Notes: generated by a model not told the origin, from the letters alone. A stretch of 64,000 nucleotides of DNA from Rubrivivax sp. (GCA_027485165.1 JAIXRN010000056.1:124001-188000); one strand, 5' to 3'. Shown: positions 36,423-47,311, counted from the stretch's first letter. Program-made: numbers and translations.

Positions 36423-38255
36423 TCAGCGGGCCGCCCGAGCCGCACGCGCCTTGAGCGCCAGGTCTTCGAAAGCGGCTTCGATGTCGCGCACGATCTGCGG
36501 CACATCGAACAGCGGGCTGCTGCGTGCGTGTTCAGCCAGGTAGCGTTTGCACGAGGCCACCCGCGCCGGCGTGCAGCCCAGGGTGATGGCCAGGCGTTCG
36601 TATTCGGAAAGGCTGTCGGTGACGAGGTCGGGCAAGCCCACCGCGTGCAGCAGGCTGCCGGCCATGCGGCTGATGTAGGTGCGCCCGGCGCGCGTGAGGA
36701 TGGGCGTGCCCATCCACAGTGCGTCGCTGGCGGTGGTGCCGGCGTTGTAGGGGAAGGTGTCCAGCACCAGGTCGGCCAGCGGGAAGCGGGCCAGGTAGTC
36801 GGCTGGCGCCACGCGCGGGGCGAACACCAGCCGTTCGGCCGCCACGCCCGCGGCCGCGGCGGCGGCCAGCATGTTGGCGCGTGCCGTGTCGTTGTCGGCC
36901 AGCAGCCACAGCACGCTGCCGGGCACGGCGCGCAGGATGCGCAACCAGGCCGAGAACATCTCGGCCGTGAACTTGTGGTTGTTGTTGAAGCTGCAGTAGA
37001 CGAAGGCCCCTTCGGGCAGGCCGTACTGGCTGCGCTGTGGCGGCGCGCCCACCACGCGCTGGCGGTCGCTGACCTGGTAGCAGTGCGGCAGGTAGATGGG
37101 CTTTTCCGAACAGAAGGGCAGCAGTTCGGGCGGCATCACGAAGCGGTCGGCCAGCATCCAGTCCACCCCCGGCAGCGCACTGGTGCCGGGCAGGCCCAGG
37201 TAGCTGACCTGCACCGGCGCTGCCCGAAAGCCCAGGATGGCCGGGCGCGCGCCGCTGGTCAGGCCCTGCAGGTCCACCAGCACGTCGATGCCGGCCTGGG
37301 CGATGAGCCGCGCCGCGGTGGCGTCGTCCACCCCGGCCAGGCGCACATGCTGGTCGATGGCCTTCAGGATGCGCTGGCGCTGCGGCTGCTGCGATTCGGG
37401 CGTCCAGTCGAAGGCCCAGACTTCGAAGCGCTGGCGGTCGTGCAGTTCGAACAGTTCGGCCGTCAGCAGGCCCACGGCGTGGGTGTGCAGGTCGCCGCTG
37501 AGGTAGCCGATGCGGATGCGCGTGTCTGCCCCCTCGGGCCGCGCCGGCACCTGCGCATGCAGCGGCGGGCCGGCCGGCGGCTTGGGCACGCGTTCATGCA
37601 CGAAGCGCTGGGCGCTGATGAGCTGCAGTGCCGGGTCGTCGGACAGGCCCATCATCGCCAGCAGCGACGTGCCCATCAGGAACTGGTGGGGCGTGACATC
37701 GCCCACGGGCAGGTCGTGCGGCCAGGCGCATTGCTTCTGGCGGATGTGCACGTAGTGCTGCACCACGTCGGGCTGGGCGGCCTTGGTTTCCAGGCTGCGC
37801 CGCATCAGGGCTTCGGCTTCGGGGTAGCGGCGCGCGGTTTCCAGCAACCGCGCGCTGTTGTTCAGCGCGTGCAGGCGGTGGTCCAGGGCCGCGGCGGGTT
37901 GAGCGTCGGCCACCTGGGCCCAGGTGGCCAGGGCGGCGTCAGTTTCGCCACGGCGTTCCTGCAGGTGGCCCAGGTTCAGCAAGGCCGGGGCGAAGCCAGG
38001 GGCGAATTCCAGCGCGCGGCGGTAGGCGGCTTCGGCTTCGGCCTGCTGGCCAGCGGCTGACAGCGCCGTGCCCCAGTTGAAGCAGGCCATGTGGCGCAGT
38101 GGCGATGTCGATTCCGCCACCCAGCGCCCGTACAGCTGCGCCGCCGCCGCCGGCTGGCCGGCCGCCTGCAGGGCGCCGGCCTGTTCCATCAGCGCGGGCA
38201 GGCTGAGCTCGCCCAGGGGCGGGGAAAGCGGTTTGGCGACGGTGGCGGTGCTCAT
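36423..38255 (-). CDS. TPR/SPINDLY-type O-GlcNAc transferase homologue (GT41)
   Basis: A 610-residue protein. The first ~200 residues contain TPR-like helices (NWGTALSAAGQQAEAEAAYR, ALEFAPGFAPALLNLGHLQE). The rest matches the GT41 catalytic region: IRIGYLSGDLHTHAVG (His in the family's conserved position), APVQVSYLGLPGTSA, YCSFNNNHKFTAEMF and DLVLDTFPYNAGTTASDALWMGTPILT. Bacterial GT41 enzymes add sugars to Ser/Thr of proteins, often exported adhesins or flagellins. It ends 9 nt before the T1SS ABC gene, so it probably modifies the secreted substrate before export; this is inference. Cytoplasmic, no signal peptide. Confidence 0.88.
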   Translation of the reverse strand: MSTATVAKPLSPPLGELSLPALMEQAGALQAAGQPAAAAQLYGRWVAESTSPLRHMACFNWGTALSAAGQQAEAEAAYRRALEFAPGFAPALLNLGHLQERRGETDAALATWAQVADAQPAAALDHRLHALNNSARLLETARRYPEAEALMRRSLETKAAQPDVVQHYVHIRQKQCAWPHDLPVGDVTPHQFLMGTSLLAMMGLSDDPALQLISAQRFVHERVPKPPAGPPLHAQVPARPEGADTRIRIGYLSGDLHTHAVGLLTAELFELHDRQRFEVWAFDWTPESQQPQRQRILKAIDQHVRLAGVDDATAARLIAQAGIDVLVDLQGLTSGARPAILGFRAAPVQVSYLGLPGTSALPGVDWMLADRFVMPPELLPFCSEKPIYLPHCYQVSDRQRVVGAPPQRSQYGLPEGAFVYCSFNNNHKFTAEMFSAWLRILRAVPGSVLWLLADNDTARANMLAAAAAAGVAAERLVFAPRVAPADYLARFPLADLVLDTFPYNAGTTASDALWMGTPILTRAGRTYISRMAGSLLHAVGLPDLVTDSLSEYERLAITLGCTPARVASCKRYLAEHARSSPLFDVPQIVRDIEAAFEDLALKARAARAAR

Positions 38256-38401
38256 GTGGCGGCGGGGGCTACGGCGGGCGGCGCACGATGCGTCCGTACC
38301 CTCGGCATGCTAGGCACGCGGGGGCCCGGCGACAGGGCGAACAGGGGGCCGAAACACCGCCTTATCGGGCGGCGGCGCCGGGCCGATGACGCCGCGCCAG
38401 C

Positions 38402-39733
38402 CTACTTGTTCATCCAGCCCATGGCCGTGGGCAGCCAGGTGGCGATCGCCGGGAACACCAGCACGATGACCACCGCCGCCAGCTGGATGTAGATGAAAGG
38501 CCAGACGCCGCGGTAGATCTCGCGCGTCTGCACCACGGCCGGCGCCACGCCGCGGAAGAAGAACAGGCTCCAGCCTACCGGCGGGGTCAGGAAGCTGGTC
38601 TGCATGTTGATGCAGATCAGCGCCGCCAGCCAGACCATGTCCACCCCTTGCGCCGCAAAGTAGGGCAGGAAGAGCGGCAGCACGATGTAGCTGATCTCGG
38701 CCCACTCCAGCAGCACGCCGGCCACGAACAGCACGCCCATGAAGAACAGGATGTCGGTGGTGGTGCCGCCGGGGATCAGCGCAAACAGGTCCTGGATCAG
38801 GCGTTCACCGCCCAGGCCGCGGAAGGCCAGGCTGAAGGCCTGCGCCGTCATGATGACGAAGAAAATCATCACGCTGGTGTTCAGCGTGTCTCGGCAGGTC
38901 TCGCGCAGCACACCCACCGTGAGCTTGCCGCTGAGCGCCACGATCAAGAGCCCGCCCAGCGCCCCAATGGCCGCAGCTTCGGTGGGGGCGGCCACGCCAC
39001 CCATGATCGAACCCAGCACCGCCACCACCAGCAGCAGCGCCGGCATCACGCCCTTGATGAGGCGCACCACCAGCTGCCCGCGCGACAGCGCATCGCGTTC
39101 GGCGGCCGGGATTGGCGGCGCCTTGTCCGGGTGGCGCCAGGCGTAGACCAGGATGTAGGCGATATACAGGCCGGCCAGCATCAGCCCTGGCACCAGGGCG
39201 GCGGCGAACAGCGTGCCCACCGATTCGTTCATGATCTCGGCCAGCAGCAACAGCACCAGTGAAGGCGGAATGATCTGCCCCAGCGTGCCGCTGGCGCAGA
39301 TGGTGCCGGCGGCCAGCGCGTGGTCGTACTTGTATTTCAGCAGCGTGGGCAGCGCGATCACGCCCAGCAGCACGATGGTGGCACCGACGATGCCGGTGGT
39401 GGCGCCCATGATCACGCCGAAGACGATGATGCCCACGCCCATGCCGCCGGGCACGCGGCCGGCGATGTGGCCGATGACTTCCAGCATGTCCTGCCCCAGG
39501 CGCGACTTTTCCAGCATCACGCCCATGAAGACGAACATCGGCAGCGCCAGCAAGGACTGATCGGTGGCCACGCCGTAGATGCGCGCCGGCAGCAGGTTGA
39601 ACAGGCTGTCGCCGAAGCCGATGAAGCCGAAGACGATGCCCGTGGCGGCCGCGGCGTAAGCCACCGGCACACCCACCAGCAGCACACCCACGAAAGCCAC
39701 CAGCATGGCCAGGGCCAGCAGTTCAGTGCCCAT
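38402..39733 (-). CDS. TRAP transporter large permease (DctM type)
   Basis: A 443-residue, about 12-TM protein of the DctM family, which carries out sodium-driven solute transport. Hallmarks are LLALPMFVFMGVMLEKSRLG, MGATTGIVGATIVLLGVIALP, and NMQTSFLTPPVGWSLFFFRG. The length is typical. It overlaps the small-permease gene by 11 nt. Together with the DctQ and DctP homologues it makes a complete tripartite transporter; the substrate is discussed under the binding protein. Confidence 0.92.
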   Translation of the reverse strand: MGTELLALAMLVAFVGVLLVGVPVAYAAAATGIVFGFIGFGDSLFNLLPARIYGVATDQSLLALPMFVFMGVMLEKSRLGQDMLEVIGHIAGRVPGGMGVGIIVFGVIMGATTGIVGATIVLLGVIALPTLLKYKYDHALAAGTICASGTLGQIIPPSLVLLLLAEIMNESVGTLFAAALVPGLMLAGLYIAYILVYAWRHPDKAPPIPAAERDALSRGQLVVRLIKGVMPALLLVVAVLGSIMGGVAAPTEAAAIGALGGLLIVALSGKLTVGVLRETCRDTLNTSVMIFFVIMTAQAFSLAFRGLGGERLIQDLFALIPGGTTTDILFFMGVLFVAGVLLEWAEISYIVLPLFLPYFAAQGVDMVWLAALICINMQTSFLTPPVGWSLFFFRGVAPAVVQTREIYRGVWPFIYIQLAAVVIVLVFPAIATWLPTAMGWMNK

Positions 39734-40268
39734 CGCCGGGCCCTGCTTCAGATGCCGGTTTCGCGCCCGCGAGCTGCGCGCCGGTGCGCACCACGGTCGT
39801 CACCGCCACCACGGCCAGCAGCGCGTAGCCCGAGACCACCAGCGACTTGACGGCCCAGCGCCAGGGCAGGCCGCCGGGGTCGGGCGAGATCTCGGCCAGC
39901 GACCAGGAATGGGCCGTGAACTTCCAGCCCAGGTAACAGACGAAGACCGAGAACGGCAGCATCACCAGCAGGGCCGTGAGGAACTCGATCCACAGCTTGG
40001 TGCGCGCGCTGTAGTGCTGGTAGAACAGGTCAACCCGCACCTGCGAACCGCGCAGCTGCATGCTGGAGATGCCCCAAAGCGCCACCACGGCCATCAGGTG
40101 CCATTCCAGTTCCTGCAGCCACACCGTGCTGGCGTTGAAGAAATAGCGCGCCAGCGTGTTGCCGCTGATCAGCAGCACCATCGCCAGCGTCAGCCAGGCC
40201 GTCAGGCGGCCGATGCGGTCGATCACCGCATCGGCCGCGTCCACCAGGCGCAGCGCGGGCGCCGTCAT
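39723..40268 (-). CDS. TRAP transporter small permease (DctQ type)
   Basis: A 181-residue four-TM protein. TM1 is at about residues 22-40 (LTLAMVLLISGNTLARYFF), followed by the DctQ motif QELEWHLMAVVALWGISSM. Two further helices follow. The ATG at 40268 overlaps the stop of the binding-protein gene; the frame is open upstream to 40313. It pairs with the DctM-type permease. Confidence 0.88.
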   Translation of the reverse strand: MTAPALRLVDAADAVIDRIGRLTAWLTLAMVLLISGNTLARYFFNASTVWLQELEWHLMAVVALWGISSMQLRGSQVRVDLFYQHYSARTKLWIEFLTALLVMLPFSVFVCYLGWKFTAHSWSLAEISPDPGGLPWRWAVKSLVVSGYALLAVVAVTTVVRTGAQLAGAKPASEAGPGDGH

Positions 40269-41371
40269 CCCCGCGACTTGGACAGGAAGGTCTCTTCGCT
40301 GATCTCCGACCAACGGTCGTGCTTCTTCTTGAAGGTGAAGAAGGAGTCGTGCACCTTGCGCGTCATCGCGTCCTTGGCCGCGGCTTCGTTCAACACCTCA
40401 CCCGTGGTCTTGCGCAGCGCCGTCACCACGTCGGCCGGCAGTTCGCGCACCACCACCTTGTCGCGGTTGACGAGCTGGTCCAGCGCATCGGCGTTGCGCG
40501 CTTCCAGCAGGCACAGGCCTTCCTGGTTGGTGGCGTCGGCGGCGGCGCGGACGATCTCCTTCAGGTCGGCCGGCAGGGCGTCCCAGATCTTGCGCTGCAT
40601 GACGATCTCGCTCACGGTGCTGGGCTCGTGCCAGCCGCTGCCGTAGTAGTTCTTGGCGGCGTTCTGCAGGCCCAGGCGGGCATCGAGGAAGGGGCCGACG
40701 AATTCCGCCGCGTCGATGACGCCGCGCTCCAGCGCCGGGAAGATCTCGCCGCCCGGCAGCTGGCGCACTTCCACGCCTTGCGCCGCGTAGATGCGGCCGG
40801 CCAGGCCAGGGATGCGCATCTTCAGGCCCTTCAGGTCGGCCAGGCTCTTGATTTCCTTCTTGAACCAGCCCGTCATCTGCACACCGCTGCAGCCGGCGGC
40901 AAAGGGCATCACGTTTAGCGGCTTGTAGACCTCTTCCCAAAGCGCGTTGCCGCCACCGAACTGCAGCCAGGCGTAGTGGCCCAGGAAGCTCATGCCGAAG
41001 GGCACGGTGGCGAAGTACTGCGCCGCGAAGGTCTTGCCCGACCAGAAGTAAGACACACCGTGGTTCAACTCGACCGTGCCGCTGGACACCGCGTCGAAGC
41101 CTTCGAAGGCCGGCAGCAGTTCGCCGGCGGCGAAGATCTGGATCTTGATGCGGCCACCTGACATCTTGTCGCAGCGCTCGGCGAAGGCCTGCGCACTGCC
41201 CGGGCCGACTTGGTAGAACGGCAAGCCGGCGGGCCAGGTGGTGGTCATGCGCCAGCGGTAGGTCTGCTGCGCGTGCACGACGGCGGGCGCGGCCAGTGCG
41301 GCGCCGGCAAGGCCTGCCGTGCCTATCTTCAGTGCCGCGCGCCGGCGCGACAAAAGGTGAGTGTCTTTCAC
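40265..41371 (-). CDS. TRAP solute-binding protein (DctP/TakP-like)
   Basis: A 368-residue periplasmic binding protein. The N-terminus carries a twin-arginine-like signal (SRRRAALKIGTAGLAGAAL...VVHAQ). The mature protein has the DctP fold (AERCDKMSGGRIKIQIFAAG) with a Gly-rich FVGPFLDARLGL and YYGSGWHEPS segment. The latter matches the TakP subgroup that binds 2-oxo monocarboxylates (pyruvate, 2-oxobutyrate and similar) together with a sodium ion. Subgroup assignment is from recalled motifs only. The next gene upstream is cyanase, 128 nt away on the same strand, so partial co-transcription is possible. A lactate/pyruvate-type substrate is a guess. Confidence 0.85.
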   Translation of the reverse strand: MKDTHLLSRRRAALKIGTAGLAGAALAAPAVVHAQQTYRWRMTTTWPAGLPFYQVGPGSAQAFAERCDKMSGGRIKIQIFAAGELLPAFEGFDAVSSGTVELNHGVSYFWSGKTFAAQYFATVPFGMSFLGHYAWLQFGGGNALWEEVYKPLNVMPFAAGCSGVQMTGWFKKEIKSLADLKGLKMRIPGLAGRIYAAQGVEVRQLPGGEIFPALERGVIDAAEFVGPFLDARLGLQNAAKNYYGSGWHEPSTVSEIVMQRKIWDALPADLKEIVRAAADATNQEGLCLLEARNADALDQLVNRDKVVVRELPADVVTALRKTTGEVLNEAAAKDAMTRKVHDSFFTFKKKHDRWSEISEETFLSKSRG

Positions 41372-41499
41372 GGGAGCTCCAAATGATTGAGAAAAGCAAT
41401 GCCACGCGCCAACCGCCCCGCCAAGTTGAGCTGCACGGCGTCAGCCGTGTCAGCTCGAACGCGGCGAGATAGGCCGGCGCGCAGCGTCCGGCCTATCAG

Positions 41500-41943
41500 T
41501 TAGTAGGTCTTGTACGGCAGGAACTTGCCGCTCATCGTGATGGCCACGCGGTCGCCGGCGGCGTTCGGTTCACGCTGCAGGTCCATCTTGAAGTCGATGG
41601 CCGACATGATCCCGTCGCCGAACTCTTCGTGGATCAATTCCTTGAAGGTAGTGCCGTACACGCTGACGAGTTCGTAGAAGCGGTAGATCAGCGGGTCGGT
41701 GGGCACGCTGGTGGGCAGGCTGCCCTTGTAGGGCACGACCATCAGCCACTTCTTCTCTTCGGCGGTGAGGCCGAAGATCTCGGCCACCACGCCGGCCTGC
41801 TGCTCGGTCAGCGTCATCTGGCCCAGGCAGGCGGCGGTCACCCATTCCTTGCTCAGGCCCACTTGCGTGGCCACGTCGGCCCACTTGATGCCCTTGCTGA
41901 CCTTGGCGGTGATGATCTTCTCGGTGACGTCAATGCGGCTCAT
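41500..41943 (-). CDS. cynS: Cyanate hydratase (cyanase)
   Basis: A 147-residue cytoplasmic enzyme that turns cyanate and bicarbonate into ammonia and CO2 via carbamate. The decameric enzyme's catalytic triad is intact: Arg88, Glu91 and Ser114, corresponding to E. coli Arg96, Glu99 and Ser122. The C-terminal KFLPYKTY is the usual ending. The gene follows the ABC transporter genes by 36 nt on the same strand, as in nitrate/cyanate-type cynABDS clusters, which supports cyanate as the transported substrate. The product would supply nitrogen and remove toxic cyanate. Confidence 0.97.
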   Translation of the reverse strand: MSRIDVTEKIITAKVSKGIKWADVATQVGLSKEWVTAACLGQMTLTEQQAGVVAEIFGLTAEEKKWLMVVPYKGSLPTSVPTDPLIYRFYELVSVYGTTFKELIHEEFGDGIMSAIDFKMDLQREPNAAGDRVAITMSGKFLPYKTY

Positions 41944-41979
41944 GGTGTTCTCCTCAGGGGCTGGAAGTGGGGGCGAAGT

Positions 41980-42885
41980 TCAGGCAACGTGCCGCAACGG
42001 CACGACCTTGGCGGTGGCTGGCATGGCGGGGTCGGGCTCGGGCTCCGGGTCCAGGCCGGGGCTGACGACCAGAGGCTGCGCCGGCGCGCGGCCATGCGAC
42101 AGGTCTTTGCTGCGCGCCACCAGGAAATCGACCAGGTGGTTGCGGATGCGGTAGTACTGCGGGTCGTGGTGCAGGCTGGCGCGGGTGCGCGTGCGGGGCA
42201 TCGTGTTCTGCACGATCTCGGCCACGCGCGCCTGCGGGCCATTGCTCATCAGCAGAATGCGGTCGGCCAGAAGAATCGCTTCGTCGACATCGTGCGTGAT
42301 CATGAACACGGTCTGGTGCGTTTCGGCACAGATGCGCAGCAGTTCGTCCTGGATGGTGCCCCGCGTCAGTGCATCCAGCGCACCGAAAGGCTCGTCCAGC
42401 AGCAGCATGCGGGGCTGGATAGCAAAGGCGCGAGCAATGCCCACGCGCTGCTTCATGCCGCCAGACAGCGCGCTGGGTTTCTTGTCGATGGCCGCGCTCA
42501 GGCCCACCAGGGCCACGTACTTTTCAACGTGTTCGTCCACCTGCGCGCGGCGCCATTCGGGCCACTTGCTGCGCACCGCAAAGGCGATGTTCTTGCGCAC
42601 GGTCAGCCAGGGCATCAGCGCATGGCCCTGGAACACCACGCCGCGGTCCAGGCTGGGGCCGGCCACTTCACGGTTGTCCATGAACACGTGGCCCATGGTG
42701 GCGGTTTCCAGGCCGGCCAGCACGTTCAGGATGGTCGTCTTGCCGCAGCCGCTGTGACCGATGATGCAGACGAATTCACCGGGGTGGATGCCGAAGTTGA
42801 CGCCATCGAACACCGGCTCGGGCGACCCCGGGTAGGCCTTGCCCAGGCCTTCCACCTTCAGAAAGGGTTTGTCGTCAGTCGGCAT
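41980..42885 (-). CDS. Cyanate/nitrate-type ABC transporter ATP-binding protein
   Basis: A 301-residue ABC ATPase of the nitrate/taurine/cyanate (NrtD/SsuB/CynD) family. Walker A is GHSGCGKTT, signature LSGGMKQR and Walker B LLLDEPFGALDALTR. The MITHDVDEAILLADRILLM motif is highly typical of this group. The C-terminal ~50 residues are a family-typical extension (DPQYYRIRNHLVDFLV) plus a Pro-rich tail. It overlaps the permease gene by 11 nt. It powers uptake of cyanate, judging by the adjacent cyanase. Confidence 0.9.
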   Translation of the reverse strand: MPTDDKPFLKVEGLGKAYPGSPEPVFDGVNFGIHPGEFVCIIGHSGCGKTTILNVLAGLETATMGHVFMDNREVAGPSLDRGVVFQGHALMPWLTVRKNIAFAVRSKWPEWRRAQVDEHVEKYVALVGLSAAIDKKPSALSGGMKQRVGIARAFAIQPRMLLLDEPFGALDALTRGTIQDELLRICAETHQTVFMITHDVDEAILLADRILLMSNGPQARVAEIVQNTMPRTRTRASLHHDPQYYRIRNHLVDFLVARSKDLSHGRAPAQPLVVSPGLDPEPEPDPAMPATAKVVPLRHVA

Positions 42886-43789
42886 AGGTCACCGCCTTTT
42901 GCAGGCGCGCAAACATCAGGTCCAGCAACATGCCCACCACGCCGATGACCAGGATCGCGAAGATCACGTTCGGCAGGCTCAGGTTGTTCCACTCGTTCCA
43001 GACGAAGTAGCCGATGCCGGTGCCGCCCACCAACATTTCAGCAGCGACGATCACCAGCCAGGCGATGCCCATGCTGATGCGCATGCCCGTCAGGATGGTG
43101 GGCGCGGCCGCGGGCAGGATCACCTCGAAGGCCTTGCGCAATGGCGAGACTTCCAGCGTGCGCGCCACGTTCAGCCATTCCTTGCGGACGCTGGCCACGC
43201 CGAAGGCTGTGTTCAGCAGCATCGGCCAGATGCTGCAGATGAAGATGACGAAGATGCCGCTGATGGCGCTGTCCTTGATGGTGTAAAGGGCCAGCGGCAT
43301 CCAGGCCAGCGGCGAGATCGGTTTCAAGACCTGGATGAACGGGTCCAGCGCGCGGTAGATCAACGGGCTCATGCCGATGACGAAGCCCAGCGGAATGGCC
43401 ACCAGCGCGGCCAGCAGATAGCCCAGGCCCACGCGACCCAGAGAATGCAGCAGCTGCAAGCCCAAGCCCTTGTCGTTGGGGCCGTTGTCGTAGAACGGGT
43501 TGCTCAAATGGTGCCAGGCTGCGCCGCCCATCTGAGCCAGCGTCGGGAAGCCGCTTTTGCCCGCCGCAGACGGTGCCGCCGCGCCGGCCGGGTCCTTGCC
43601 CATTAGCTTGGCGTATTCGATTTGCTCGGGCGTCATGGCCGGCACGGGCGCGGCCGGTGCCGCCGCGGGCGCGCTGGTCAGCAGATGCCACACGCCCAAG
43701 AACAGCCCCAGCAGCAGTACGGACAGCAGCGTGGCCTTCAGCGATTCGCGGCGCGCGGCCGACCGCGCATTCAGGGTGGCGGCATTCAT
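42875..43789 (-). CDS. Cyanate/nitrate-type ABC transporter permease
   Basis: A 304-residue inner-membrane permease, NrtB/CynB-like. TM1 near residues 20-38 is followed by an unusual Ala/Pro-rich periplasmic stretch (residues about 40-80). The BPD_transp_1 domain then follows with ILKPISPLAWMPLALYTIK and the EAA-type loop VSPLRKAFEVILPAAAPTILTGMR. The gene overlaps the ATPase gene and lies 52 nt after the binding-protein gene. It forms the transport channel. Confidence 0.9.
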   Translation of the reverse strand: MNAATLNARSAARRESLKATLLSVLLLGLFLGVWHLLTSAPAAAPAAPVPAMTPEQIEYAKLMGKDPAGAAAPSAAGKSGFPTLAQMGGAAWHHLSNPFYDNGPNDKGLGLQLLHSLGRVGLGYLLAALVAIPLGFVIGMSPLIYRALDPFIQVLKPISPLAWMPLALYTIKDSAISGIFVIFICSIWPMLLNTAFGVASVRKEWLNVARTLEVSPLRKAFEVILPAAAPTILTGMRISMGIAWLVIVAAEMLVGGTGIGYFVWNEWNNLSLPNVIFAILVIGVVGMLLDLMFARLQKAVTYAD

Positions 43790-43841
43790 CGCAGCGCCCC
43801 TGAGCGGGGCCGCCGGATCAACAGGCTCGGACGGGCCACGG

Positions 43842-45254
43842 TCATGCCGCCTTGCTGATGGGGAAGCTCTTCAGGTATTCGGCCGGCTTGGCCGGGTCGA
43901 ATTCCTTGCCCATGACCTTGAACTTCTTGTAGGCCCCATCGGGCACCGGCTGGCCCAGTTCCTTCATGTACTTCTTGGCGTCGGTCAGCAGGAACACCTT
44001 TTCGGCGATCTGGCGGTAGTTCACGTCGCCCTTGACGTAGCCCCAGCGCTGCATCTGCGTCAGCATCCACACGGCCATGCTCTGCCAGGGCACGGGGTCG
44101 AAGTCGGCGCGCTCGGGCACGCTGCGCACGTTGCCCAGGCCGTCGGCGAAGCGGCCCGTCAGCACCTGCTGCAGCACGGCTTCGGGCTGGTTCAGGTATT
44201 GCGTGGGCGCGATCACCTTGGCGATCAGTTCGCGGTTGGCCGGCTTGCGCGCCATGTCGGCGGCCGTGAGCACGCTGCGGAACAGCGCGGCGAAGGTGTT
44301 CGGGTTCTCCTTGATGAAGCCTTCGGGCACGCCGAAAGCGCAGCAAGGGTGGCCGTCCCAGATCTCGCGGCTGAGGATGTGGATGAAGCCCACCTCTTCA
44401 AACACCGCGCGCTGGTTGAAGGGGTCCGGGCCCAGGAAGCCGTCGATGTTGCCGGCGCGCAGGTTGGCCACCATTTCGGCCGGCGGGGTGACGCGCAGCT
44501 GCACGTCGGTGTCGGGGTTCAGGCCGAATTCCGCCAGGTAGTAGCGCAGCAGGAAGTTGTGGATGCTGTAGTCGAAGGGAATGGCGAACTTGAAGCCCTT
44601 CCAGTTCTTCGGGTCGCGGTTGCCCTTGTGCTTGTTGGCCAGCACGATGGCCTGGCCGTTGATGTTCTGGATGGTGGCCACGTTCATCGGCTGGGCCTGG
44701 CTGCCCAGGCCCATGCTGATGGCCAGCGGCATGGGGCTCAGGAAGTGCGTGGCGTCGTACTCCTTGTTCATGATCTTGTCGCGGATCAGCGCCCAGCCGG
44801 CGGTCTTCATCAGCTGCACGCTCAGGCCCTGCTGGCGGTAGAAGCCCAGCGGGTCGGCCATGATCAGCGGGCTGGCGCAGGTGATGGGGATGAAGCCGAT
44901 CTTCAGGTCCGTCTTCTCCAGCGCCTTCTTTTCCTGCGCCATGGCCTGCAGCGAACCGATGGGCATCACGCTGGCAATCGCTGCCATCGCGGTGCGGCGG
45001 CCCACGGCCTTCAGGAAGCCGCGGCGCAGGTTCTCGTTCGGGAACAGCGCCTTGATGAGGCTGGCTTCCATGAACTGGCGGCCCAGGCTTTCGGCGTCCG
45101 GCGCCGCACGGCCGTGGTCCTGCGGCGCGTGGTCGGCGCCGCAGCCGCACTTCAGCATCAGCGGGCGGTCGGCGTCGTACGGGTCGTAGGCGCTGGCTGC
45201 AGTGGTTGCGCTTGATGTGATGGATGCAGGGGCGCTGCGGTCGGGCTGGCTCAT
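43842..45254 (-). CDS. Cyanate/nitrate-type ABC solute-binding protein
   Basis: A 470-residue NrtA/CynA-like binding protein. A long N-terminal leader with Cys-containing text (MLKCGCGADHAPQDHG) precedes a twin-arginine-like export signal (RRGFLKAVGRRTAMAAIASV). The mature part starts LKIGFIPITCASPLIMADPL, the typical NrtA opening, and contains FLGPDPFNQRAVFEEVGFIH. The ATG at 45254 is used; the frame is open to 45434. The long leader preceding the Tat-like motif is also common in NrtA. First gene of the cynABDS-like operon, divergent from the sigma-54 activator gene. A perfect palindrome lies about 100 bp upstream. Confidence 0.88.
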   Translation of the reverse strand: MSQPDRSAPASITSSATTAASAYDPYDADRPLMLKCGCGADHAPQDHGRAAPDAESLGRQFMEASLIKALFPNENLRRGFLKAVGRRTAMAAIASVMPIGSLQAMAQEKKALEKTDLKIGFIPITCASPLIMADPLGFYRQQGLSVQLMKTAGWALIRDKIMNKEYDATHFLSPMPLAISMGLGSQAQPMNVATIQNINGQAIVLANKHKGNRDPKNWKGFKFAIPFDYSIHNFLLRYYLAEFGLNPDTDVQLRVTPPAEMVANLRAGNIDGFLGPDPFNQRAVFEEVGFIHILSREIWDGHPCCAFGVPEGFIKENPNTFAALFRSVLTAADMARKPANRELIAKVIAPTQYLNQPEAVLQQVLTGRFADGLGNVRSVPERADFDPVPWQSMAVWMLTQMQRWGYVKGDVNYRQIAEKVFLLTDAKKYMKELGQPVPDGAYKKFKVMGKEFDPAKPAEYLKSFPISKAA

Positions 45255-45352
45255 CGAACGGGCTCCTTCAGGACTGGTTGCCACTGTAGAAAGCAGGTTC
45301 CGTGCGCGCCATCGCGGCAGCGGGCGACCGGGCGTGGGGCCGCGTGTGAGGC

Positions 45353-45374
45353 CTTGTAGGGCCAGCCCTACAAG
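45353..45374. promoter_or_regulatory. Perfect inverted repeat in the cyn operon/activator control region
   Basis: Arms CTTGTAGGGC (45353-45362) and GCCCTACAAG (45365-45374) are perfectly complementary around a 2-nt centre. It lies in the 161-bp divergent gap, 99 bp from the binding-protein start and 42 bp from the activator start. The position suits a regulator site; it could instead autoregulate the activator. I found no convincing sigma-54 promoter on the minus side of this gap. Confidence 0.65.
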
Positions 45375-45415
45375 CCAGGCGCAGCGGGCGGGTTTCTTGC
45401 AACCAGCCCACCCGC

Positions 45416-47032
<1,617 letters not shown>

Positions 47033-47286
47033 AGCGGGGCGCTCGTGGGCTCGCGCCTTGTTGTGTTGCCGGCGATGGCTTTCTGGCGTTGCCCGGCGAA
47101 GGCGGGCTGGGGCTGGCTGTGGCGCTTAGCTGCGGCGGCCTCCGCTGGCGCTGTAGGGGGCGCCGAGCAGCCCAGGGAAGTCGGCGCGCAGCGCCGACCG
47201 CCACCTCCAGCGCCAGCGCCGGGCACCGCCTGCCGCGAACAGCGAAAGCGCCGACAAGCCACCGGCTGACAAGGGCAAAACCTTTG

Positions 47287-47311
47287 TCGACATTGCCAAA
47301 CGCAATGTCGA
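47287..47311. promoter_or_regulatory. Perfect palindrome, probable upstream activating sequence
   Basis: Arms TCGACATTGC (47287-47296) and GCAATGTCGA (47302-47311) pair perfectly around CAAAC. It lies 114 bp upstream of the sigma-54 promoter at 47425, the usual distance for an activator binding site. It sits in the 465-bp gap after the activator gene. The first 250 bp of the gap (47033-47280) show no gene, RNA or repeat that I can identify. Confidence 0.7.

Noticed and set aside
45255..45352. Possible sigma-54 promoter for the cyn operon (TGGCGC...CTGC on the minus strand).
   Set aside because: GG and GC are separated by 14 rather than 10 nt, which is incompatible with sigma-54 recognition.
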